From positions 1 through 64,000 of the IMG/VR virus record IMGVR_UViG_3300029908_000015: DNA of 64,000 nucleotides. The stretch is one strand, 5' to 3'. The DNA is from a virus. This document shows positions 8,489 through 17,202 of this stretch, piece after piece (within the stretch, counting starts at the first letter, position 1; every line of letters begins with the position of its first letter). Both the position numbers and the translations under genes were made by a program. The notes beneath the pieces are model-generated. The model ran no database searches, was not told the origin of the DNA, and saw only the letters and a list, made by a program, of their open reading frames with translations.

Positions 8489-9249
8489 ATAACTTTTCCT
8501 AATTCTCGAAGTGCATCATAAATTGAAAATTTGACTTCTTCGACAAGAACTCTAGATGGTTCAACCATTTTTCCTAACTCAAATGGCGTTCTAATTGACG
8601 CGCTATAATCTCGAAATTTAAATAAGCCGCCTTCATTCGCCATTTTTTCGCAAAGTTCTACACGCCGTGGAATTCCGCCAAATGAATCAGCCACAATCAT
8701 TCCATGTAAAGAAGACGTAACTATTCTACGACTAGCACCGATTTCACTAATCACCTGTAACGGCGGATCTAAAGGATTAATTACCTTAATAGAAAATTTA
8801 TTTGGAATTAATTTTTTAAATCGACTAACTAATTCTGTATCTCGCCAATGAGGGACAATTCCCAAATCCCATTGTTTTTTAATTGGCTCAATTAATTCAT
8901 TTGCTAATATACCAGGATCGCCCAATGTAAAATTACCGCTAAACCCTCTAGCAGATAATGGGCCGCGCAAAGCTAAAATTTTTGCAGTTGAACCAAACGA
9001 GCCCAATCTCGAATTCTCAAATAATTTTCCCGACCCCACAATGTAACCATCCCAGTCAGGAGGAATATATTCTAAAATTGATCCGCAAACCGTAACCAAT
9101 GATCTCGAAATGGTATCTCTTTCCACTTGTTTAATATCGGCAAACCGCGAAAGAATCAACGGAGTTAACGCATCCCCAAAATTAGGCATTTTATTCCACC
9201 AAAACGCTTTAATTGAAGAGTTTGCTCTAAAAAATTTTGAAAGAATCAT
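8485..9249 (-). CDS. Polysaccharide pyruvyl transferase-family protein
   Basis: The 254-residue protein carries family landmarks in order: NFGDALTPLI near residue 23, a GSI strand at ~55, LALRGPLSARGF near 92, LGDPGIL near 110, and SSLHGMIVADSFGG near 180. In bacteria this family transfers pyruvate from phosphoenolpyruvate to sugars in surface polysaccharides, and some members act as glycosyltransferases. It is coupled to the following GT-A gene by a 4-nt overlap, suggesting that the two build one glycan. Length is shorter than typical (about 300). Confidence 0.78.
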   Translation of the reverse strand: MILSKFFRANSSIKAFWWNKMPNFGDALTPLILSRFADIKQVERDTISRSLVTVCGSILEYIPPDWDGYIVGSGKLFENSRLGSFGSTAKILALRGPLSARGFSGNFTLGDPGILANELIEPIKKQWDLGIVPHWRDTELVSRFKKLIPNKFSIKVINPLDPPLQVISEIGASRRIVTSSLHGMIVADSFGGIPRRVELCEKMANEGGLFKFRDYSASIRTPFELGKMVEPSRVLVEEVKFSIYDALRELGKVI

Positions 9250-9293
9250 CGAGTATCCACTTTTAATCTATATTTGGGAATTAGACGTGCGTT

Positions 9294-9518
9294 TTACATT
9301 ACCCCGGCGCCGGCGGCTGGAGCTCCATATTGTCGTTGAATATCTTCTAGGTTTTGCTGCATTTCAAATTTACGAACATCATCAATTTTACGCAATTGAT
9401 TAATATGGCCGAGAGTTAAACGTACCTTTCTAAGATCGTTAAGACGAGGAATTTCTTGATCATCCTGCGGATTCTCATAGCCCTTATCATATTCGCCGAA
9501 CATTTCATCTAGAATCAT
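9294..9518 (-). CDS. Small conserved head-cluster protein, unknown
   Basis: This 74-residue protein starts MILDEMFGEYDKGY, has a charged helical middle (IPRLNDLRKVRLTLGHIN) and ends in a short Ala/Gly-rich tail (APAAGAGVM). It sits next to the portal gene, the position of T4 gene 67 (a prohead core peptide). I see no convincing sequence match to gp67, so that equivalence is only positional. Confidence 0.65.
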   Translation of the reverse strand: MILDEMFGEYDKGYENPQDDQEIPRLNDLRKVRLTLGHINQLRKIDDVRKFEMQQNLEDIQRQYGAPAAGAGVM

Positions 9519-9528
9519 AAATTCACCA

Positions 9529-9858
9529 TTAATTATTATCTATTTCTTTTTTAAATCGATCAATTTCATACTGAGCATCAATTAAATTAGTTTCATCTAT
9601 TATCCAAGGATTGGAACTCATCGTAGTCCCATCAGATGCACTATTTGCCGCCTCTACTTGTTGAATCGATCCATCTATTGCTTTAAAAATTAATAATGCA
9701 GCAGAGTCTTCATATCCCGACCAATAATCAAAATAAATTATAGAATCTATTAAATCTATATCAGCGTCCGGCCAAATTTCTTTAATAGATTCTATATCGG
9801 TTAATGAAATATTTTCGGTTATTTTTCGATATTTTTGTATTTCTTCTAATAAATTCAT
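9529..9858 (-). CDS. Putative internal head protein with capsid-targeting leader
   Basis: The start at 9858 has AGGAAGG upstream and gives MNLLEEIQKYRKITEN, the leader of the gp22-gp21 genes, with I-T-E before Asn as the predicted cut. The longer frame adds eight unrelated residues. The 109-residue product is acidic after the leader (SIKEIWPDADIDLIDSI) and could be a small globular domain. It lies between portal and head-cluster genes. Function unknown. Confidence 0.75.
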   Translation of the reverse strand: MNLLEEIQKYRKITENISLTDIESIKEIWPDADIDLIDSIIYFDYWSGYEDSAALLIFKAIDGSIQQVEAANSASDGTTMSSNPWIIDETNLIDAQYEIDRFKKEIDNN

Positions 9859-9872
9859 AATCCTTCCTAAGT

Positions 9873-9880
9873 TATTTATC
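9873..9880 (-). promoter_or_regulatory. Possible late promoter GATAAATA
   Basis: Variant of the late element, same octamer as at 16223, 47385 and 51826, placed 15 nt upstream of the leader-tagged gene at 9858, with an RBS between. Confidence 0.5.
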
Positions 9881-9892
9881 AATTAATTACTA

Positions 9893-12800
9893 TTATGCTC
9901 CGGGAGTTGCTGCGGCTGAAGCTTCGGCTGTACCGGCAGTGGGAACATTCCCTCCTCCACCCATAGCGCCGGCTTCTTCCGATCCTCCGGGCATTTCGCT
10001 ACTCTCTTCACCCATACCCATATCTTCTCCTCCACCAAAAGTTTCCATGTCGCCTTCTATACCGCCTGGAGTTATACCTATATTCCTGAAATCAGATGGT
10101 TCCGACGAATATTGCTCTGGTGAAATATTTTCTTCACGCCACATTTCCTGATTTTCTAATAACTCATCTGGTTTCAATCCTAAGAATCGAGTCATTAACC
10201 AGCGTTTTGAAAAATATGGATATGCTTCTAATTGAGTGAATGTGTTAATTTTAGCCGAATCCAATTCTGCTTGACGATAACTTGCAAAATTTTGAGGAGG
10301 AGTAAATTCTAATTGAAAAATACTCGAATCAATATTAATTCCACAAAATTTTAAATACGCTTTAAACTCTACATCCAATGGGCCGCAAATAAGTTTTTGT
10401 AATCTCTGGCAATATTGATTAAATCTAAATTCTTGAATTAATGCCGTTCCCACCCTACCATCGTTTAATGTTGCGGAACTTTCCTCTGGACCGGTTGGCA
10501 AATAACTACTAGGAATACGAAGGCCACGCATCATCTTATTGTTAAAATACAAAAGATCGTTTATTTCGTTTAAATTAGAATTTTTAGTAAAAATACCAGA
10601 AGCTAACGCAAACGTGTGATAATTATGATATTTTTCATCTTTATCAATAGTTAACGTGCCCACCTGTATTGGTTCGGTTAAAAATTCAATTTTAACAATT
10701 GCGTGATTATAAAATTTAACTTCTTTTTTAAATTGCCTCCAATTCGCATATCCGATACTCTTAACCGCAGAATTAATTTGAGTAGACGTTATACGATCAT
10801 TATTCCAATTGGCTGCGTTAATATCCTTATTAATATCAAGATAATGACCTAAAATTGTTGAGTTAGAATTGATATTATTAACGACATCGACTAGTCTAAG
10901 TTTATTATTTGCTCTTAATAATCCTTGAATATAGTCGAGTATATCTTTATCACATCTAATCTTTTGTGTGACGGAAACCTTCTTTCTTGAAGCTATATAG
11001 GCCGGATCATTTTTTCTCAATCTATGTGATTCGCCAATTCGAGCATTACGAACTAAAAATTCTGGACTTTCTTTGAACTTATTCCATCCATTCATTTTGG
11101 CTGAATACCATGCAGCATAACATTCACTATCGGTTTTTAATAATTTTAGAAATTCTTCCGAGGCATTATTAATATTTTTTCTAGAAATTTCTCCTCTCGC
11201 AGCAGCTTCGCCTGGTGTTAGACTTGAAAGATATTTTTTAAGTCCGATACTATGATTTTCATGAATTTTCAGCCGTTCTTCTTCCGATCGATTAGCACAT
11301 GTAATCGTTAATGTAGCATTTCGTCGATCCATTATTTCTTTATATGTGGCAGGATCGTTCTCTCTAACCCAATTCATTTTCTCTACGGCAGCGATACATC
11401 CTAAAACTTGCGCTTCTTTCGAAAAACCATGATCGGCATGATATATACGATGATCGTTCCAACTCATCTTTACTAAATTAGTTGGGTTATTATTATATCG
11501 ATTATGATCCTTGTGATGTATAACATCCTTTTTTTCATCCTTAAAGTCATCATTATAGACAAAATCTTCTAGCGGTAATGTTTGCCCAATTAATCTATGT
11601 ACATATTCCCATTTTTTATTATCATTTTGATAAACCTGAGTATATTGGTTTTTTGCATTTTTTGAAATCACTTTATTTTGCGTATTAAACGGAATAAATC
11701 GATCACCAATAACTAAACTATTCGCTTCGACAAATCCACGACCTAATATTGGAAATTTGTGGTCCAGCGTGCTAGTTACAGTTTTCCCATTATCAAGCGT
11801 AATTTTCATTACTTTAGCAGATTCCTGTGTAACACCCGCCCATGAAACTATACCGGGCACTACATGACCAGTCGTAGGATCACAACTATACACCCAATTT
11901 TCTTTTCCGGAATTAAATTCATCTGTTAATTCAGTCAATGATAATGTTCTACCATCAAGCAAGGGAACCATAGTAGACATTTCCAAACAACCGCCGGGCA
12001 AAATCTCAACAGAACTGCCTCGCCCTGCAGCGGTTTGTGGGAAAAAGAAATCTGCATTCGGAGGAAGACCTTGATAAGAACTATCCATGAAATTTTCGTT
12101 ACCGGCTCTTCCAGGAATTCTCCGTTGATGCATCTCATTCTTAACTTTTTCCATAAACTGCATAGCCATGTGGCTAGGCATATCACCAACATCGATTTTG
12201 AAAACTCTACGTTCAGGTGCTCGTTGAACACGATAAATCAAAATTGAATCTTCTAATAGTTCTTTTTGTTTAAAAACTTTGAAAATTAATTCAAGAATAC
12301 TATTACCAAACGGCCAATTAGGATCTAATCCCTCGGTTAATGATAAATGAAGAATATTAGTTGCGTCGATACAATTCTCGTTTTGCCCATGTACAAACCG
12401 GCTACTAGAACTATTGGGACTATTCGGCATATTATAACCAGAACCTGATGAAGAATATCCTGGCCCAGATGGGACAACATTATATAGATTATTCGAAGCT
12501 ACCTGTGTTATTGTTAAATTTTGAAAATTAGGATTAATATTTCTAATTATATATTGCTCTGGCTTTTTCCCGTCACTTTCATTAACAATAACCTTAATAA
12601 CCTGATCCATTTCAACATAAAATAATTTAAACGTTTCGGGATCCCGAATAAATACTTGGTCGCCGTATTTTAAAACATTTCGAAACAATCTAAATGCCCG
12701 TTTATTAAATTCATTAAGATAATACCAAGACTGAAGTTGTTTATCAATTAATTTAGATTCAGTTTCTGTTGGAGTATCTTTATATTTAATAGTAAAGCAC

Positions 12801-13060
12801 ATATGATTTTGCTCGTCTGCTTGCGTACTAAACTCAGCCAAAATATCTAGCGCTGAATTTACCTCACTATCGCAATCCATTCCTTCCCAGCTTTGGTATC
12901 GAGAAATGCGATTTGGGCAGCCTACGTAGGACTCAGGAATCATATTCGGATATGAATTTGTAGCGATTGCATCTTCGCCTGTATTAGACTTTCGGCGATG
13001 AGTCAACGGACTATCAATACCCGATTCATTTCGTGCTAATTTGAAATATTTTTTCCACAT
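9893..13060 (-). CDS. 20: Portal protein gp20 interrupted by an intein
   Basis: The open frame encodes 1,055 residues. Removing residues 358-827 leaves about 585, near the T4 gp20 portal (524). The N-extein has portal landmarks such as YLNEFNKRAFRLFRNVLKYG and APERRVFKIDVGDMPSHMAM. The C-extein resumes with SNLNEINDLLYFNNKMMRGL, the region after the conserved ILPGG. The portal is the dodecameric DNA gate at the head vertex and nucleates head assembly. The C-terminal 90 residues are Gly/Glu/Ala-rich. An RBS (AAGGAAAT) lies about 12 nt before the start. Splicing should be needed for a working portal, because the insertion splits the conserved core. Confidence 0.95.
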   Translation of the reverse strand: MWKKYFKLARNESGIDSPLTHRRKSNTGEDAIATNSYPNMIPESYVGCPNRISRYQSWEGMDCDSEVNSALDILAEFSTQADEQNHMCFTIKYKDTPTETESKLIDKQLQSWYYLNEFNKRAFRLFRNVLKYGDQVFIRDPETFKLFYVEMDQVIKVIVNESDGKKPEQYIIRNINPNFQNLTITQVASNNLYNVVPSGPGYSSSGSGYNMPNSPNSSSSRFVHGQNENCIDATNILHLSLTEGLDPNWPFGNSILELIFKVFKQKELLEDSILIYRVQRAPERRVFKIDVGDMPSHMAMQFMEKVKNEMHQRRIPGRAGNENFMDSSYQGLPPNADFFFPQTAAGRGSSVEILPGGCLEMSTMVPLLDGRTLSLTELTDEFNSGKENWVYSCDPTTGHVVPGIVSWAGVTQESAKVMKITLDNGKTVTSTLDHKFPILGRGFVEANSLVIGDRFIPFNTQNKVISKNAKNQYTQVYQNDNKKWEYVHRLIGQTLPLEDFVYNDDFKDEKKDVIHHKDHNRYNNNPTNLVKMSWNDHRIYHADHGFSKEAQVLGCIAAVEKMNWVRENDPATYKEIMDRRNATLTITCANRSEEERLKIHENHSIGLKKYLSSLTPGEAAARGEISRKNINNASEEFLKLLKTDSECYAAWYSAKMNGWNKFKESPEFLVRNARIGESHRLRKNDPAYIASRKKVSVTQKIRCDKDILDYIQGLLRANNKLRLVDVVNNINSNSTILGHYLDINKDINAANWNNDRITSTQINSAVKSIGYANWRQFKKEVKFYNHAIVKIEFLTEPIQVGTLTIDKDEKYHNYHTFALASGIFTKNSNLNEINDLLYFNNKMMRGLRIPSSYLPTGPEESSATLNDGRVGTALIQEFRFNQYCQRLQKLICGPLDVEFKAYLKFCGINIDSSIFQLEFTPPQNFASYRQAELDSAKINTFTQLEAYPYFSKRWLMTRFLGLKPDELLENQEMWREENISPEQYSSEPSDFRNIGITPGGIEGDMETFGGGEDMGMGEESSEMPGGSEEAGAMGGGGNVPTAGTAEASAAATPGA
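10580..11989 (-). other. Intein with HNH homing endonuclease in the portal gene
   Basis: The inserted 470 residues start at Cys358 (CLEMSTMVPLLDG) and end at Asn827 (FALASGIFTKN), followed by Ser as the +1 residue. Splicing motifs are visible: block A at the start, a block-B-like TSTLDHKFPILG at ~428-440, and block F/G at the end (KYHNYHTFALASG). The usual penultimate His is replaced by Lys. The middle contains DVIHHKDHNRYNNNPTNL (512-529), an HNH endonuclease signature, so the intein is probably mobile. The insertion lies directly after the conserved ILPGG of the portal. Confidence 0.92.
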
Positions 13061-13160
13061 AATTTTAAATTATTTCCTTAAATTGCCGCGATTTTCGACA
13101 ACTTCATTAGATTAAATTAACTCCAAAATTTTCAGATTTAATCATTTTATCCTTGTATTC

Positions 13161-13168
13161 TATTTATT
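13161..13168 (-). promoter_or_regulatory. Possible late promoter (AATAAATA) before the portal gene
   Basis: One mismatch to TATAAATA, about 100 nt upstream of the portal start. The leader between holds only two tiny frames (12 and 9 codons) and no other visible gene. Confidence 0.4.
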
Positions 13169-13898
13169 AATCCTTCTGCGCGACTAACGTCATATTTTGC
13201 TCGACATATGTTCTATCTTTGGTCAGTTGCTTCTTTTGCTTCGATAATTTATTATATTGATTCCATAATGCTGTTCTTTTTGGGATGTTTTTAAATTTCA
13301 TGAACTCTGCCCATATTCTTTTTTGTTCAGCTTCTAAAGATTTAAATTTTTTCTCATCGTATTCTACATCTGTATCATATAAATCAGTTTCACCAAATAA
13401 ATCATGCTTGTCTAGACTAATAGCCTCTTTCTTTTTATCATCCCATGCAAAAACTAAAATACCAGGAATCTTTGCTAATTTTTCCCAAATTGTTTTGCCA
13501 CCTTTTGTCTGGGCATCAGTTGACCACAATGTATAATTTTTATTTTTAATAAGATATGCATACACCGTTGTTGCTAAACCAATACCTAGGTAGGGAGTAT
13601 CAACCGCGGTTTCTACAATAGAATATGATTTTCTAAGTTTAATTAATTCAATAAATCCAGCAATTTTTTTATTAACGGTATCAAAAATTTGAATCATTTG
13701 AGTTGAATGAATATTAGAAATGCCTGGCTCTTCTCTAAAATATAAATCGAAACCCGATATATTTCCTAATTTAACTTTAATTTCATTTCCATTATCATCT
13801 TCATTAAAATCTGTATAATCCCATCGATGCACTAAGGTAGTAAACATAGAGTGTTTTGCTGGCGGCGCGGATGCATATCTCAATTCATTTATTCTCAT
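13167..13898 (-). CDS. GNAT-like acetyltransferase with N-terminal M-R-I-x-E tag
   Basis: The 243-residue protein begins MRINELRYAS, the tag shared by the 42-52 kb cluster. The middle (residues ~95-150) has VDTPYLGIGLATTVYAYLI, the acetyl-CoA pyrophosphate-loop strand of GNAT N-acetyltransferases, then WSTDAQTKGGKTIWEKL, common in phage GNAT proteins. The C-terminal 80 residues are a charged coiled coil. It lies between the tape-measure and portal genes, in a late operon, overlapping neither. The I-N-E in the tag fits a prohead-protease site, so head packaging is possible. Its acetyl acceptor is unknown. Confidence 0.75.
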   Translation of the reverse strand: MRINELRYASAPPAKHSMFTTLVHRWDYTDFNEDDNGNEIKVKLGNISGFDLYFREEPGISNIHSTQMIQIFDTVNKKIAGFIELIKLRKSYSIVETAVDTPYLGIGLATTVYAYLIKNKNYTLWSTDAQTKGGKTIWEKLAKIPGILVFAWDDKKKEAISLDKHDLFGETDLYDTDVEYDEKKFKSLEAEQKRIWAEFMKFKNIPKRTALWNQYNKLSKQKKQLTKDRTYVEQNMTLVAQKD

Positions 13899-13900
13899 AA

Positions 13901-16186
13901 TTATGCCGTTTGCGACGCAATCTGGGTCGTTGCCCGAGAAGTTCTTTCGTTGTGATTATTACCAATTTTAATTTGATCTAAAATATTTGACAATATTTCT
14001 GTTTGATCATTACCGGCTGTTTGTGTTTGATTATTGTCTATGCCAATTTCCTGGGGCTTCGCGCTATTTGATGGCGCTCCCGTGGTTTCAGGCATCATAC
14101 TTCCAATAGTAGGAGCCGAAGCTGCTCCTGGCATAGAGGGCATAGCAGGCATGGATGGTTTTGAACCCGGATCCGAAACTCCGGGTAAAAACGAAGACAT
14201 CTTTTTAGTAATCCACCACATAGCTATTGCCAGTCCGGTCAATGCTGCTACTACCGCTATAACAGCAACTACAATTAACCAAAACGGTACGGTTGCTATC
14301 ATTAATGCCGCAGCTATTATACTAGAAGCAACAAAAATAATTCCGGCTATAACTAAAATGGCGGCAAAAATACCGATAATTACCGCAGACAAAATTTTAA
14401 TTAAGGTTAAATGTTCAACAACCCAGCTAGCAATTCCCACAATAGCACTAATTACGGTAAACAGTATAGCGAAAAAAACCATTATTGTTACCTTAATTTG
14501 CGCCCCATTGGCCATAACCCATGCAACAACTTCTCCCAGCGCGGCCGTTATATCCGCCAAAACATGTGTTATCGTATTTTTAAAACCTTCTGTTTGTAAT
14601 GTTTTAACGATGTCATCTATTAATGGAGCGATGACCTTCATTAATGGGTCTAACACTCGTTCAATAAAAACCGCCTCTAATTGCAAAAATTCCGCACTCC
14701 AGGAAGCCAATGATGATCGCATTTTATCACCGGATTCTTGAGTATCTCTTATTTCCTTCATTTTTTGATCAAACAGAACTTTATTAAAAACTCCATTTTT
14801 AATATAAAGATCCTGGTGTGCGAGTAATTCTCCTTGAATTTTTGCGATCGACCCTGCACTTGCGTCATCTAGCCCAGATGAAACAGCATTTAAAATTTCC
14901 TGGAAGCCGGCGCCAGACTTGATTCCAGATTCCAACATATCTCCAATTCTATTATCAACGTCGGTAGGATCATATTTTCCATTTTTCATTTTATTAGAAA
15001 TATCATCAAATGACTTACCGATTCCAGGCACGGTAGCCTGAAGTATTTGCATATCTTTAGTTAATGGCACGATTCCTAGCACATGCATTTTATAAAGTAA
15101 TGCACTAGTCGGACCCATTGTAGCATTAACTTCGGCTAATGCCATATTTTGATTTGCCAATTCGGTTGTGCTCATCTGACTCATTTTCAATTTCCAGGCG
15201 GCATCTACTTCTAATGCCTGTAATTGTTTTGCCTGCTCATCTCTAGACTGGCCTGTTAATTTTGCCATCGCATCAAATTCCGATGTTAATTGCATCGCGC
15301 TAGACGCTAATAACTGATCGCTAGCTCCGTGAGCTTTCATAGATGCGCCAAATAACGAAAGGATACCCGGCAATTCTCTTTGATAGTCGGCTAACGAAAT
15401 GCCCATATCTGTTAACTGGCCGACATATTCTTTCATAGTAATATTAGCGACGCCCGTAAAAACTCTTACGCCGTCCATAACGGTACCAAATTTTGCTAAT
15501 CCTTGCGCATTGGCTGTAATAACGGAAGAATAATCTTGCAACGCCATTCCAGCGGATGCGGCACCCACTACCATAGATACCATACTATTATTAAAACTTG
15601 CGCCGACCATATTAAGAGCATACAGCGATTTATTCCAACTATCAATTAGTGTCATTCCGGTACTTAGAATGCTCGTAAGCGTACCTAAAATAGGAATATT
15701 CGCTGTGCCATTTGCAATAGCCGATAAAAAATCACTAAGCGAGGTTTTACCATTTATAAAAGTACCAACTAATAGGCCAGCGGTATTAACAATAGAATGG
15801 AAAGCGGAAGTTACAGTTTCAATTACAGCCATTCCGGCAAATGCTTCAGAAATTCCTGCAACCATCGGGCCAAGAGTATCTAATGCAGCGGTTGTTCCTT
15901 CAATTGAATTAACCTGGCTCTCCGCTGCCTTTTTAACCTTACTGTCATCTGCCTTATTAGTATGAATTCCTAATTTTTCTTTTATTTTATTAAAATATTC
16001 ATCCATAGATTTAGCAGGGGGTGTTTTTTCTGAGGATGAGGTTGTACCGGATGGCTTATCATGTAATACATTATCAATAGATTCGAGCCGAGTTAAAATA
16101 TTTAATAGCGTTTCTTCCGATGCGATATTCTCGATTTCCGAATCATTAAGAGAATTACCACTTGATTTAATGCGAACTTGCGCCAT
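13901..16186 (-). CDS. Probable tail tape measure protein
   Basis: The 761-residue protein has a polar coiled N-terminus (to ~110), a long Ala/Gly/Met-rich helical region, and several consecutive hydrophobic segments at about 545-670 that look like membrane-spanning helices. The tail is Pro/Met/Gly-rich (residues ~680-715). This architecture and the neighbouring hub genes fit a tape measure protein, which sets tail length and is ejected into the cell envelope (T4 gp29 role). I see no clear gp29 sequence motif. An internal virion membrane protein is the main alternative. An exact TATAAATA lies 16 nt upstream. Confidence 0.65.
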   Translation of the reverse strand: MAQVRIKSSGNSLNDSEIENIASEETLLNILTRLESIDNVLHDKPSGTTSSSEKTPPAKSMDEYFNKIKEKLGIHTNKADDSKVKKAAESQVNSIEGTTAALDTLGPMVAGISEAFAGMAVIETVTSAFHSIVNTAGLLVGTFINGKTSLSDFLSAIANGTANIPILGTLTSILSTGMTLIDSWNKSLYALNMVGASFNNSMVSMVVGAASAGMALQDYSSVITANAQGLAKFGTVMDGVRVFTGVANITMKEYVGQLTDMGISLADYQRELPGILSLFGASMKAHGASDQLLASSAMQLTSEFDAMAKLTGQSRDEQAKQLQALEVDAAWKLKMSQMSTTELANQNMALAEVNATMGPTSALLYKMHVLGIVPLTKDMQILQATVPGIGKSFDDISNKMKNGKYDPTDVDNRIGDMLESGIKSGAGFQEILNAVSSGLDDASAGSIAKIQGELLAHQDLYIKNGVFNKVLFDQKMKEIRDTQESGDKMRSSLASWSAEFLQLEAVFIERVLDPLMKVIAPLIDDIVKTLQTEGFKNTITHVLADITAALGEVVAWVMANGAQIKVTIMVFFAILFTVISAIVGIASWVVEHLTLIKILSAVIIGIFAAILVIAGIIFVASSIIAAALMIATVPFWLIVVAVIAVVAALTGLAIAMWWITKKMSSFLPGVSDPGSKPSMPAMPSMPGAASAPTIGSMMPETTGAPSNSAKPQEIGIDNNQTQTAGNDQTEILSNILDQIKIGNNHNERTSRATTQIASQTA

Positions 16187-16201
16187 TTTTTCCTCTATTT
16201 G

Positions 16202-16209
16202 TATTTATA
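16202..16209 (-). promoter_or_regulatory. Late promoter TATAAATA (leftward)
   Basis: Exact match on the minus strand, 16 nt from the start at 16186, followed by an AGAGGA ribosome-binding site. It is back to back with a rightward element. Confidence 0.72.
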
Positions 16210-16222
16210 CAAAACTTTTGAA

Positions 16223-16230
16223 GATAAATA
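16223..16230 (+). promoter_or_regulatory. Late promoter GATAAATA (rightward)
   Basis: Plus-strand variant 16 nt upstream of the hub gene at 16246, with GAGAGGA between. Together with the leftward element 14 bp away it forms a divergent late promoter. Confidence 0.62.
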
Positions 16231-16245
16231 CAAGAGAGGAAACAT

Positions 16246-17202
16246 ATGGCTCAACAAATTAAAAATATTTCTGCAACTCCGCAAATTAATCCATTAGCAG
16301 CATTTTTTAGAAAACATAAACTATCATTACATCTGCCTAGTAAAGGTAAATGGTATCCCACGGGTAGTCTAACACTCGATGAGTCGGGAGGGCTTCCTAT
16401 TTTTGCAATGACAGCCGAAGATGATATTAAATTTAAAACCGGTGATGTCGCATTGTCCGGCCGTTCAACATATGATCTAATTCGTAGCTGTGCTCCGGGA
16501 ATAACACAACCCGAGCTAATACCCACAATAGATGTTGATGCAATTTTACTCGCTATAAGATTTGCAAGTTACGGAGATGATTTTGATATTGAAATTTCAG
16601 TACCGAAAACTACGTTAACTCGGAAGGTTAACGTTTCACTTTTATCATTACTTGATCAGTTACCACAACGAACAGCGACATGGGATGAAGAAATTACAAT
16701 AGAGGACGAAACTGGGCAGTCATTAAATCTTGTACTCAACCCAGTGCAATTAAAATATTTGTTTAGTACTTCCAAAAATATTCAAAATCAGAAACGAATT
16801 TTGACTAAGAATTTTGATTCAGAAGAAAATGTTAAGGACGAAGCGGCATTTTCCAATAGCATTACTAACCTAACAGATACTGCCATTGATCTTATTTGCA
16901 GTTGTATCAATTCAGTGAAAATTATCGATGCGCAATCTAAGATACTTCTTGAAATAAATAATTCTTCGCCACAAGATAAAGCACAAATTTCGCAACTAAT
17001 TAAAAATATGGATGTTGAATATTTTAATGCTATTAAAAACCATTTAGAAGAGCAAAGAAAGAAATATGCATTTGAAATTCCTATACAAAATAGTACTGCA
17101 AATGAATTACGGGCAGGTGCGCCAAAAGAATGGACCAGTGAATTAACTTTCCAAGGCAGCAATTTCTTTCCCGAGCAGCAAAAAGGCACCGTACTTAAAT
17201 GA
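16246..17202 (+). CDS. 26: Baseplate hub protein, T4 gp26/gp51 family
   Basis: The 318-residue protein contains KLSLHLPSKGKWYPTGSL near residue 28, then PIFAMTAEDDIKFKTGD and ILLAIRFASYGDDFDIEI. This succession is diagnostic for the T4 gp26-type baseplate hub protein. Its N-terminal half corresponds to the core domain, and the C-terminal half is charged and helical. It overlaps the next gene, a diverged paralogue, by 4 nt (ATGA), so the two are made together. Both are on the plus strand, opposite to nearly all other late genes here, and are served by their own late promoter. Confidence 0.85.
   Translation: MAQQIKNISATPQINPLAAFFRKHKLSLHLPSKGKWYPTGSLTLDESGGLPIFAMTAEDDIKFKTGDVALSGRSTYDLIRSCAPGITQPELIPTIDVDAILLAIRFASYGDDFDIEISVPKTTLTRKVNVSLLSLLDQLPQRTATWDEEITIEDETGQSLNLVLNPVQLKYLFSTSKNIQNQKRILTKNFDSEENVKDEAAFSNSITNLTDTAIDLICSCINSVKIIDAQSKILLEINNSSPQDKAQISQLIKNMDVEYFNAIKNHLEEQRKKYAFEIPIQNSTANELRAGAPKEWTSELTFQGSNFFPEQQKGTVLK

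Noticed and set aside
14034-14741. 235-codon plus-strand frame opposite the tape-measure gene
   Set aside because: Low-complexity shadow of the Ala/Ile-rich membrane segments, without start signal.
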